Origin: Flavobacterium sp.
Lineage (GTDB): Bacteria; Bacteroidota; Bacteroidia; Flavobacteriales; Flavobacteriaceae
Direction: 5' to 3'
DNA: 5,129 bases
NCBI GenBank assembly: GCA_003449615.1
Contig: DMHA01000218.1
Coordinates: forward strand, 1-5,129
In this document: positions 1 to 5,129 of the stretch, piece by piece
How positions within the stretch are numbered: the first letter of the stretch is position 1
How the letters are laid out: each line of letters begins with the position of its first letter
Notes under the pieces: generated by a model
Database searches by the model: none
What the model was told of the DNA's origin: nothing
The model's input: the letters and a program-made list of their open reading frames with translations, nothing else
Translations under genes and position numbers: made by a program

Positions 1-32
1 TGTATTTTTAACTTTTATTAAAACTTTTCGCT

Positions 33-1346
33 ATGATTACAAGAGGAATTAATATATCGACTGATTTTATATTGAGTTTGCACAAAGAGTTATTAATTGT
101 TTTTTCTGAACATTATTCAATAGAAATAAAAATGCTTACTGTTTTTCAACTCTATGGTTTTGGAAACTATGATGACAAGCTACCTAATCTCAAAAATTTT
201 ATTGTTGAGAAAACAGGAAAATGGATAAATGGAAAATATTTGTACAACAAAACCAAGGATATTGACAAAGGACACAGCAACCATATTAAAGCCAGAAGGG
301 AATATTTAATGTTATTAATTAATGCTGCTGGCTACAAAGATTATGAAGACTATTTAAAAAATTCACCTCACATAAGTTCCGAAATTAGAATTACCGAGGA
401 AACAAACTTTAATAATGATATTGTTTCAGATGAAATATTATATTATATAGGATATTATGTAGAAGATAGAAAATATTACATTAAATCTAAATTTACCATT
501 CATAAGATGAAAACTGCCTCTTGGGAAATTTTATATTGGGAAAAAGAATTGGAACCTTCCTTTTATACTTATTTCGGAAAGTGTGTTTCCACTGGCGAAA
601 GTGCTTTATCTTTTTATTTTAACAAAGAAAATTCAAGTTTAAATAAGGAGTGTTTTGTGAATTTATTTTATGGTAATAATATGAAAACAAAGCCTGTTTT
701 ACTGGGTGCTTACTGTGGTTTTAGTAGAAATAATAACCCAGTAATAGGAAAATTAGTTTTTGAACAAGTAGATACACTTGAGTTGCAAAATGAAAAAGTA
801 AGGGATAAAGAAATAAATCCAAACTTTCATTATTATCTACATTCTCAAAGGATGGAAGTTGAGGGTGTATTACCACAAAAAGTTTCTGATTTATCAAATT
901 CTTTAAGTCGTTTGAAAATTGTAAAGTTTTTAATTGGAGATTATCATGGATTTTATTTAGACAATAATAATTATTTAATACCTGTTTCTTTTCAAGTTTT
1001 AAATAAACTAGGCGAATTAAAATTAAAAATAAATAATAATAATTTCAAAGGAATTGGGAGAATTAATAGTACTGAAAATTATTTGATATCAGAGTTTACG
1101 GAAAAAAACATTTCGTATTCTCAATTTTCTATTCAAATAAAACCACTAGAAAGAGATTTATTTATAGCAAATATGCTTGTATATGTTGGTTCTGATGTTT
1201 TAAATGGTAAAGTTTTGTTCTGGAAAGGGAATGAATTACTTAAAATTTTTATGTATAACAATAAAGACTTTTATTTAAATATCAATGACTTAGACCCTTC
1301 AATTATTGAAAAACTGGAAAAGTATTTAATTAATAGGAATAAATAA
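33..1346 (+). CDS. Uncharacterised 437-residue protein with possible HTH-like N-domain and two beta-rich modules
   Basis: I do not recognise this protein as a named family. There is no signal peptide or membrane segment, so it is probably cytosolic. Residues 10-110 look helical and end in GYKDYEDYL (100-108). This resembles the 'GYknWedF' ending of N-terminal HTH-like or effector-associated domains seen in many Bacteroidota proteins; that comparison is from memory. Residues 137-244 and 299-396 appear to be two copies of one beta-rich module. Each starts YIG-Y-Y or LIG-DY, has an FGK or FKG turn in the middle, and ends GK-LVF or GKVLF. An in-frame TAA at 9-11 lies just upstream, so the ATG at 33 is the first usable start. 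Base composition is extreme: 22 G/C among the 120 bases at 961-1080. The gene is convergent with apaG, with only 28 bases between their stop codons. Its AT-richness and unknown family suggest an accessory, possibly transferred gene. A regulatory or defence role would be speculation. Confidence 0.82.
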   Translation: MITRGINISTDFILSLHKELLIVFSEHYSIEIKMLTVFQLYGFGNYDDKLPNLKNFIVEKTGKWINGKYLYNKTKDIDKGHSNHIKARREYLMLLINAAGYKDYEDYLKNSPHISSEIRITEETNFNNDIVSDEILYYIGYYVEDRKYYIKSKFTIHKMKTASWEILYWEKELEPSFYTYFGKCVSTGESALSFYFNKENSSLNKECFVNLFYGNNMKTKPVLLGAYCGFSRNNNPVIGKLVFEQVDTLELQNEKVRDKEINPNFHYYLHSQRMEVEGVLPQKVSDLSNSLSRLKIVKFLIGDYHGFYLDNNNYLIPVSFQVLNKLGELKLKINNNNFKGIGRINSTENYLISEFTEKNISYSQFSIQIKPLERDLFIANMLVYVGSDVLNGKVLFWKGNELLKIFMYNNKDFYLNINDLDPSIIEKLEKYLINRNK

Positions 1347-1352
1347 TCCCCC

Positions 1353-1372
1353 TTTTTTGACTATCCAAAAAA
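1353..1372. terminator. Weak AT-rich hairpin between convergent stop codons
   Basis: TTTTTTG (1353-1359) and CAAAAAA (1366-1372) form a perfect 7-bp inverted repeat around a 6-base loop. It lies exactly in the gap between the stop of the 437-residue gene and the stop of apaG. On the plus strand it is followed by TTTTAATT, so it could end transcription of the first gene. On the minus strand it is followed by a G run rather than T's. With only one G-C pair the stem is weak, and the terminator call rests mainly on position. Confidence 0.3.
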
Positions 1373-1374
1373 TT

Positions 1375-1761
1375 TTAATTCATAGCAAAAGGTGCACACA
1401 GTCTAAAGGTGGGTACGATTACTTTAAAATTTTTGGTGGTGGTAAAATTAATCATATTAAAATAGCCTTTCATTGCTCCGTAAGGAGAAGCAAGCAGACA
1501 GCCAGAATTATAAGTATGCAATTCGCCAGGTTTTAGAACAGGTTTTTTGCCAACAACACCTTCGCCGTCAACCACTTCGTTGCTGTTTAGGGCATCGAAA
1601 ATTTCCCAATGACGTGATATCAATTGAACCGAATCTTTGCTGTGGTTTTCGATGGTTATTTCATAACTAAAGGCAAAATGAATCTTGTAGTTTTTGAAGT
1701 AAGTGCCTTCAAAACTAGTCAAAACCGAAATTTTTATGCCTCTTGTAATTTGAGATACCAT
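1375..1761 (-). CDS. apaG: ApaG family protein (DUF525 domain)
   Basis: This is a 128-residue single-domain protein, the usual ApaG length. It carries the family's hallmark segments: QLISRHWEIFDA (46-57), VDGEGVVGKKPVLKPGE (64-80) with the Gly-rich loop, and YNSGCLLASPYGAMKGYFNM (84-103), ending in PTFRLCAP. ApaG proteins have a fibronectin III/Ig-like beta sandwich. They are often annotated as Co2+/Mg2+ efflux-associated because of Salmonella corD genetics, but the molecular role is unsettled, and related domains occur in eukaryotic F-box proteins. No signal peptide is seen, so it is cytosolic. It lies 80 bases downstream of the Plug-type gene on the same strand, and a TAnnTTTG element in that gap suggests it can be transcribed separately. 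The ATG at 1761 fits the family's N-terminus. Its fifth to twelfth residues (ITRGIKIS) closely match the start of the convergent neighbour. Confidence 0.96.
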   Translation of the reverse strand: MVSQITRGIKISVLTSFEGTYFKNYKIHFAFSYEITIENHSKDSVQLISRHWEIFDALNSNEVVDGEGVVGKKPVLKPGELHTYNSGCLLASPYGAMKGYFNMINFTTTKNFKVIVPTFRLCAPFAMN

Positions 1762-1792
1762 AATAAAGTATTACTATTGAATTTAATAATGC

Positions 1793-1800
1793 CAAATTTA
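1793..1800 (-). promoter_or_regulatory. Candidate Bacteroidota -7 promoter element for apaG
   Basis: On the minus strand this reads TAAATTTG, a perfect match to the Bacteroidota -7 consensus TAnnTTTG. It lies 31 bases upstream of the apaG ATG, which would leave a leader of roughly 25 bases. I could not find a convincing TTG -33 element at the usual distance; the upstream stretch is T-rich on the minus strand. It sits in the gap after the Plug-type gene, so apaG may have its own transcript as well as read-through from upstream. Confidence 0.45.
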
Positions 1801-1841
1801 CAAAAAAAAGAGTTAGTTGTGTTTTTTTTAAAAATGTTTTT

Positions 1842-3095
1842 TTAATCGATAATCTGACTTGAATTTGCATTCGCTTTACCTATTACTTTTTGGTAGCGGT
1901 CATTATTTTCTCGGTAATATACTAAAATGGTATAATCGTTTTCTGTTTGCCAAAAATTACCATCTGGTGCACTTTTCCCGTCAACAACACCTTTTTCATC
2001 TGCAATTTGATATTGAAAATTGGCAAAACCTTGTTTGATTAGAACCGCTTTTTCATACCGGTTTGTGTCGGCATTATAATCCATTTTATATTCTGGCAAT
2101 AAGCTGTAATTGTTGAACATTCCTGTAATATAAATGCTTTTATTTTCTGGTAAGTTCGAATACAAAAGGCTAAAATAGACCCAAGCATAATCGGCTTCAA
2201 TTTCATTTTTCAATCCGTTTATATTGCGAACCACAAAGTTTCCATTCACATCTGGCGCCAAGGTGTAGCTGCGATTTTCTCTGGCAATGTTAGTAAATAA
2301 ATAGGAATTGTATATCCCATTGCCTGAATCTATTTGGGAGATATTATTCCCTACCGCTCTGAGGTTGCTATTGTCAAAAAACAAAAATTCATTCCCCGCC
2401 CAAAATTGGGTTTCTTTGTCGTATTTATAAATTAAATCATTGCCAATAGTGTATTGTGGTGCAATATTTTTGATGGCGGTATTCAATTGTCCGTTTTGCA
2501 ATATGGCTAGTTTAATATTTCGCAAAGGAGTTTGAAAATTGATGGCAAGCGATTTTATTGAAAAATCTAAATTGTGCTTGTGAAATAAAACATCGGGAGT
2601 ACGGGCTCTTCTCACTTGAATAGGAATAGTTACAAGGTCTTCATAAACAACAAACTTTCGAGACAAAATTACCTCTTTGCTTTCGTCTAAAATTTTCAGG
2701 ATATAGTTGCCACTAAAGAGCAATTGCATAAATTGATTGGGAACGGGCAATATGTAATGCGAATAAATTTGTAAGGTATTGATGGAGTTCTCGTATTGAA
2801 TGATTCTCTGCCCGTCAAAACCTTTTATATATTCGTTTTTGGGAATGTTGCTTGGAATCCAATTGTAATCACAATGCACAATTTCGAAATAATAATTGGC
2901 CTCGTTGCCAAATAAATCATCAAATTGAAATTGGAATCCGTCTCCTAATTTAAAAATTGGAACTACATTTTCGTTGTTTTGTACAAAAGACACCGTTTTG
3001 ATGTTGTAGGGAGGATTAACCTCGGTTTCTGTTTGTGCAACAGCCGAAGTGACTATAAAAAAAAGTACTAATTTTCTAAAGATGGCTAAATTCAT
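1842..3095 (-). CDS. Type IX secretion system Plug protein (DUF5103 family)
   Basis: This 417-residue exported protein matches the DUF5103/T9SS Plug family. Residues 1-20 form a signal peptide with a hydrophobic core (LVLFFIVTSAVA) and an AVA-Q cleavage site, which supports the ATG at 3095. The N-terminal domain (about 30-155) carries the family signature around FQFQFDDLFG (54-63), EIVHCDYNWIPSNIPKNEYI (71-90) and the following KGFDG, then SGNYILKI (128-135). The C-terminal part (about 300-395) reads like an E-set/Ig-like domain, with IYITGMFNNY (321-330) resembling the 'v-GdFN-w' strand of glycogen-binding-like modules. In Flavobacterium johnsoniae, Plug was found bound to the SprA translocon, closing its periplasmic opening when PorV is not bound; the same role is inferred here. 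SprA itself is not in the window. The gene follows the exosortase pair on the same strand after a 69-base gap, in which I saw no strong promoter. Confidence 0.92.
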   Translation of the reverse strand: MNLAIFRKLVLFFIVTSAVAQTETEVNPPYNIKTVSFVQNNENVVPIFKLGDGFQFQFDDLFGNEANYYFEIVHCDYNWIPSNIPKNEYIKGFDGQRIIQYENSINTLQIYSHYILPVPNQFMQLLFSGNYILKILDESKEVILSRKFVVYEDLVTIPIQVRRARTPDVLFHKHNLDFSIKSLAINFQTPLRNIKLAILQNGQLNTAIKNIAPQYTIGNDLIYKYDKETQFWAGNEFLFFDNSNLRAVGNNISQIDSGNGIYNSYLFTNIARENRSYTLAPDVNGNFVVRNINGLKNEIEADYAWVYFSLLYSNLPENKSIYITGMFNNYSLLPEYKMDYNADTNRYEKAVLIKQGFANFQYQIADEKGVVDGKSAPDGNFWQTENDYTILVYYRENNDRYQKVIGKANANSSQIID

Positions 3096-3164
3096 AATTA
3101 TGGTAGTTATTGAATTTTAAAGAAATAACAATCGGGTTTTATTCTGTTTTGGCAATTTGATAAA

Positions 3165-3617
3165 TTAATCATTTTGTTTATTTTGTTTTTGAAAGTAAAA
3201 TGCTGGAAGAAACAACAACAAAAATAGAGGTTGGATGAGAAATCGTCTCACATAAAACAAGTTCATTTTATTGGTTTCGCCATTTCGTAAAAGAATAAAA
3301 AAGAAAGCTACAACCAAAATCACAAAAAATAAAAGGTATAAAAAAGAGGCAAATTTTACAGCATCAACATCTTTAAATACAACAAAAATTATAGCTAAAG
3401 AAAGGATTGAATTTAGAAAATACCTGAAAAATATACTCGTAAACAATTGAAAATTATGAATTTCAGGTAGGGGTAAATTGTAATAATCCGACTTGAAATA
3501 ATCCAAAAATGGGTCATAAAACAAGGCATCTTCATAAGTCCGAATTAGAACCAACAAAAGAACAAATAAGGTTGCAAGGGCGATACTAATTTTTGGGCTG
3601 AAGCGATTTTTTAGCAT
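3165..3617 (-). CDS. Exosortase F system-associated membrane protein
   Basis: This is a small inner-membrane protein that accompanies XrtF in Flavobacteria (TIGR04127-type). From the ATG at 3617 it has 150 residues: MLKNRFSPKI at the start, then about four membrane segments (roughly 10-26, 66-82, 87-110 and 124-142). Recognisable family features are FYDPFLDYFK (33-42), FFRYFLNSILSL (63-74) and FYVRRFLIQPLF (121-132), with a short polar Lys/Gln/Asn tail. The frame stays open to another ATG at 3668, which would add 17 residues. I prefer 3617 because it gives a normal N-terminus and a 32-base rather than 83-base overlap with xrtF. The overlap implies co-transcription and probably coupled translation with xrtF. 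The biochemical role is unknown; partnership with XrtF is inferred from consistent gene pairing. Confidence 0.9.
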   Translation of the reverse strand: MLKNRFSPKISIALATLFVLLLVLIRTYEDALFYDPFLDYFKSDYYNLPLPEIHNFQLFTSIFFRYFLNSILSLAIIFVVFKDVDAVKFASFLYLLFFVILVVAFFFILLRNGETNKMNLFYVRRFLIQPLFLLLFLPAFYFQKQNKQND

Positions 3618-4149
3618 ATTTCGAAAATTTATTGACCCAAATAATCCACAAAACAAAAACAACCCCATAGATTATCAATGGAAAGACTACTCCGTGCAGA
3701 AAATGTTGGTGTTCAGGATAATAATACATCAAAACGATTAAAAGTGCAATTCTAAAAAGGTTTAGAATATGAATGAGAATACTTCCAAAAATAAGGTACA
3801 AAATAGTAGGCTTAACCCTTCCCGAAAAGGCAATAATGAATGAAACAAATAGGATAATTACACTCAAAGCATTGCAACCTTCAATAATCCGAGCCATTGG
3901 TTTTTGATTGTAATTCAAAATCACCGAAGGGTCTTTTGTGCTTGGTGTAGTTGTAATGTCGCAATTAAAGAAAAGCATTACTGCTTCGGTTTGTTTTGCT
4001 ACCAATACTGTAAAATCATCGGTTTCATTTTTGTTGACCTCAAATTGACTAAGATAACTTTGGTAAACCAAGGTTAAAACCAAGTAGGTTAGTAAAAACT
4101 TACCTAAAAAAAGCAAAAAAGGTTTGTAGAGAATAATATATTTTTTCAA
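3586..4149 (-). CDS. xrtF: Exosortase family protein XrtF
   Basis: This is a 187-residue multi-pass inner-membrane protein of the exosortase/archaeosortase superfamily. These are membrane cysteine transpeptidases thought to cut C-terminal sorting signals from exported proteins. The proposed catalytic residues are visible: Cys92 in EGCNALSVIILF, Arg133 in LNLFRIALL, and a His in QHFLHGVVFP (149 or 152), each at or next to a hydrophobic helix. Membrane segments are around 8-30, 95-109, 115-141 and 152-172. The N-terminus KKYIILYKPFLLFLGKF resembles other XrtF proteins, but the codon at 4149-4147 is TTG. No ATG occurs between the upstream in-frame TAA and Met58, which lies beyond the first membrane segment, so TTG initiation is the best reading. 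Its 3' end overlaps the partner gene by 32 bases. The substrate is unknown and no sorting-signal protein is in the window. Confidence 0.92.
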   Translation of the reverse strand: MKKYIILYKPFLLFLGKFLLTYLVLTLVYQSYLSQFEVNKNETDDFTVLVAKQTEAVMLFFNCDITTTPSTKDPSVILNYNQKPMARIIEGCNALSVIILFVSFIIAFSGRVKPTILYLIFGSILIHILNLFRIALLIVLMYYYPEHQHFLHGVVFPLIIYGVVFVLWIIWVNKFSKYAKKSLQPKN

Positions 4150-4258
4150 AATAGAATTTTTAACGAGTTTAATTAAAAATAGAAAGAGTCTTTAATTCCA
4201 GCGACTTAATTTTATTTTTGTTCTTGAAAAGGGTTTAATTGTCTTTGTTGCTATTTTT

Positions 4259-4373
4259 TATACCGATTATGTATTGCTTCGCCTGTTCGCTATCGCTCGG
4301 GTCAATATAGTCCAAGAAAAATGGACTATTTTCATACTATCCCGAATTTTCGGGACAAGTAATCGGCATTATA
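4259..4373. repeat. Nested inverted-repeat element in the xrtF/GAF intergenic region
   Basis: The 326-base gap between the divergent xrtF and GAF genes contains no convincing gene but much structure. Outer arms CCGATTA (4263-4269) and TAATCGG (4360-4366) are perfect complements. They extend through TATA (4259-4262) to TATA (4370-4373) across a 3-base bulge. Inside lie two more perfect hairpins: ATAGTCCA/TGGACTAT (4307-4314 and 4322-4329, 7-base loop) and TCCCGAA/TTCGGGA (4340-4346 and 4349-4355, 2-base loop). A GC-richer stretch, GCTTCGCCTGTTCGC then TATCGCTCGGG (4276-4300), precedes them. I recall similar CGCTATCGCTCGGG and CCCGAA..TTCGGG pieces as dispersed intergenic repeats in flavobacteria, but cannot verify that here. 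It could be a small non-autonomous mobile repeat or a structured RNA. There are no T runs typical of terminators. Confidence 0.6.
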
Positions 4374-4395
4374 CCATAAACTAATGGACTATTTT
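4320..4395. repeat. 13-bp direct repeat pair AATGGACTATTTT
   Basis: AATGGACTATTTT occurs exactly twice in the same orientation, at 4320-4332 and 4383-4395, 63 bases apart. The first copy contains the right arm of the ATAGTCCA/TGGACTAT hairpin; the second lies just outside the outer right arm of the nested element. The second copy can therefore pair with ATAGTCCA at 4307-4314 instead, giving an alternative fold. This could reflect slipped duplication during formation of the element. Confidence 0.7.
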
Positions 4396-4413
4396 ATAAA
4401 TATTATTGGTATT

Positions 4414-4432
4414 ACTTCCCACTTCCCACTTC
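4414..4432. repeat. Short 7-bp tandem repeat (ACTTCCC)
   Basis: ACTTCCC is repeated twice and followed by a partial third copy (ACTTC), ending 43 bases upstream of the GAF-protein start codon. It is pyrimidine-only apart from one A per unit. Its position suggests it lies upstream of, or within, the promoter of that gene. No function can be assigned from sequence. Confidence 0.6.
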
Positions 4433-4452
4433 GTATTTTCCACTTTTTTAAA

Positions 4453-4460
4453 TACTTTTA
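4453..4460 (+). promoter_or_regulatory. Weak -7-like element upstream of the GAF protein
   Basis: TACTTTTA matches five of the six fixed positions of TAnnTTTG and lies 15 bases upstream of the ATG at 4476, so the leader would be very short. No TTG -33 element is seen at the right distance. In a T-rich region such a match can easily arise by chance. Confidence 0.2.
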
Positions 4461-4475
4461 CAAAAAATTACGACT

Positions 4476-4931
4476 ATGACTTTCGAAGAATTAAAACCAA
4501 AAGTAACCGAAATTATTGCAAATAGCACCATTGCTAGAGAAGAAAAATTGTTAAAAATTTGCAAACTTCTCCACAATGCTGTTTCCTATTACAATTGGGT
4601 TGGTTTTTATTTTGCCAATCCCGAAACCAAAACCTTGCATCTTGGCCCATATATTGGTGCCGAAACTGACCACACTGTTATTCCTTTCGGAAAAGGAATT
4701 TGTGGGCAAGTAGCGGTTTCTAACCAAAATTTCGTGGTTCCTGATGTGGCAGCACAGGACAATTACATTGCTTGTAGCTTCACGGTTAAATCAGAAATTG
4801 TGGTGCCTCTTTTTGTAAATGGAAAAAACATAGGTCAAATAGACATCGATAGTCACGTTCTCAATCCGTTTTCAGAGGCAGACGAACGGTTTTTGGAGTT
4901 TGTGAATAGTCAAGTGGCTGGACTTTTTTGA
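4476..4931 (+). CDS. GAF domain protein, probable free methionine-(R)-sulfoxide reductase
   Basis: This 151-residue protein is one GAF domain, close to the size of E. coli MsrC/YebR and yeast fRMsr. These enzymes reduce free L-methionine-(R)-sulfoxide in the cytosol with thioredoxin as donor. Supporting features are NWVGFY (40-45), IPFGKGICGQ (69-78) with Cys76, DNYIACS (95-101) with Cys100, SEIVVP (106-111) with Glu107, and GQIDIDS (120-126) with Asp123 and Asp125. By comparison with the yeast enzyme, Cys76 and Cys100 sit at the catalytic and resolving positions, and the acidic residues at the substrate-binding positions. The third family cysteine, ten residues before Cys76, is His66 here, and the usual ACDAAS is ACSFTV. 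Reductase activity is therefore likely but not certain; ligand sensing is an alternative. The ATG at 4476 gives a natural GAF N-terminal helix. It is divergent from xrtF across the repeat-rich gap and appears to be transcribed alone. Confidence 0.88.
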   Translation: MTFEELKPKVTEIIANSTIAREEKLLKICKLLHNAVSYYNWVGFYFANPETKTLHLGPYIGAETDHTVIPFGKGICGQVAVSNQNFVVPDVAAQDNYIACSFTVKSEIVVPLFVNGKNIGQIDIDSHVLNPFSEADERFLEFVNSQVAGLF

Positions 4932-5035
4932 AAACTTGAGACGGCTTCTTTCGTTTTATGGTGTTTTATCCAATTGATGATGCTTTGTAGGAACGCGATT
5001 AGTTTGTTTTTCAAGGTCAGTTTTTTTTTTTTAAT

Positions 5036-5062
5036 CCTAACAGGTTTTCAAAACCTGTTAGG
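5036..5062. repeat. Palindromic intergenic repeat, copy 1 (13-bp arms)
   Basis: CCTAACAGGTTTT (5036-5048) and AAAACCTGTTAGG (5050-5062) are perfect inverted repeats around a single C. The stem would be strong for DNA this AT-rich. It is preceded by 12 T's and followed by TATCCTCTTATT, so it is not a textbook terminator in either direction, though it may still stop transcripts from the GAF gene. I recall CTAACAGG...CCTGTTAG palindromes as common in Flavobacterium intergenic DNA; this is not verified here. Confidence 0.85.
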
Positions 5063-5109
5063 TATCCTCTTATTAGACAACTAAAAAAAGGATTAGCTCA
5101 AATAAATTT

Positions 5110-5129
5110 CTAACAGGTTTTCAAAACCT
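5110..5129. repeat. Palindromic intergenic repeat, copy 2 (cut by window end)
   Basis: CTAACAGGTTTTCAAAACCT here is identical to 5037-5056 of the first copy, in the same orientation, 73 bases downstream. The base before it is T rather than C, so identity begins at the second base of the first copy. The window ends before the right arm is complete. The 47-base AT-rich DNA between the copies shows no gene. Confidence 0.85.

Noticed and set aside
1473..1670. 65-codon plus-strand open frame
   Set aside because: It lies antisense within apaG, whose identity is clear, and its translation (many Arg, Gln and Cys) resembles no protein family.
1801..1841. Terminator after the Plug-type gene
   Set aside because: The T-rich tracts are on the plus strand; on the coding (minus) strand the region after the stop is A-rich, with no GC-containing stem.
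1624..1845. 73-codon plus-strand open frame
   Set aside because: It is antisense to apaG and runs into the non-coding gap, with no recognisable protein character; the apaG frame explains the region.
3096..3164. Promoter for the Plug-type gene
   Set aside because: No good TAnnTTTG match is seen on the minus strand in this 69-base gap, so I cannot support a promoter.
3618..3668. A 17-residue N-terminal extension of the exosortase F-associated protein
   Set aside because: It would overlap xrtF by 83 bases, and the family-like N-terminus begins at the internal ATG at 3617.
5036..5062. Rho-independent terminator
   Set aside because: The stem is strong, but no T run follows it on the plus strand and an A run follows it on the minus strand, so I list it as a repeat.
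5036..5129. CRISPR array
   Set aside because: Only two repeats are visible, the repeat is a near-perfect palindrome of 27 bases, the spacer would be 47 bases, and no cas gene is present.

Overview
The window most likely comes from the Flavobacteriaceae (Bacteroidota), probably Flavobacterium or a close relative. The evidence is its AT-rich base composition, a type IX secretion Plug protein, the flavobacterial exosortase XrtF with its companion membrane protein, a TAnnTTTG-type promoter element and the absence of clear Shine-Dalgarno sequences. No RNA gene, CRISPR array or transposase gene is visible.

Layout: (1) 33-1346 (+) encodes a 437-residue protein I do not recognise. It is the most AT-rich gene here. 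It looks like an N-terminal helical domain followed by two similar beta-rich modules. (2) Convergent with it, read on the minus strand from right to left, are xrtF (4149-3586, apparent TTG start), an exosortase F-associated membrane protein (3617-3165, overlapping xrtF), the T9SS Plug-type protein (3095-1842) and apaG (1761-1375, with its own promoter-like element). (3) 4150-4475 is non-coding and holds a nested set of inverted repeats, a 13-bp direct repeat and a 7-bp tandem repeat. (4) 4476-4931 (+) encodes a single-GAF-domain protein of the free methionine-(R)-sulfoxide reductase type. (5) 4932-5129 holds a 12-T run and two copies of a palindromic repeat, the second cut by the window end.

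Functionally, the minus-strand block is mostly cell-envelope export and sorting. XrtF and its partner are inner-membrane proteins of a protein-sorting system. The Plug-type protein is exported and is expected to close the outer-membrane SprA translocon. ApaG and the GAF protein are small cytosolic proteins that look unrelated to secretion. The likeliest places for something undescribed are the 437-residue gene, whose first codons resemble those of apaG and whose C-terminal two thirds look internally duplicated, and the structured repeats at 4259-4432 and 5036-5129.
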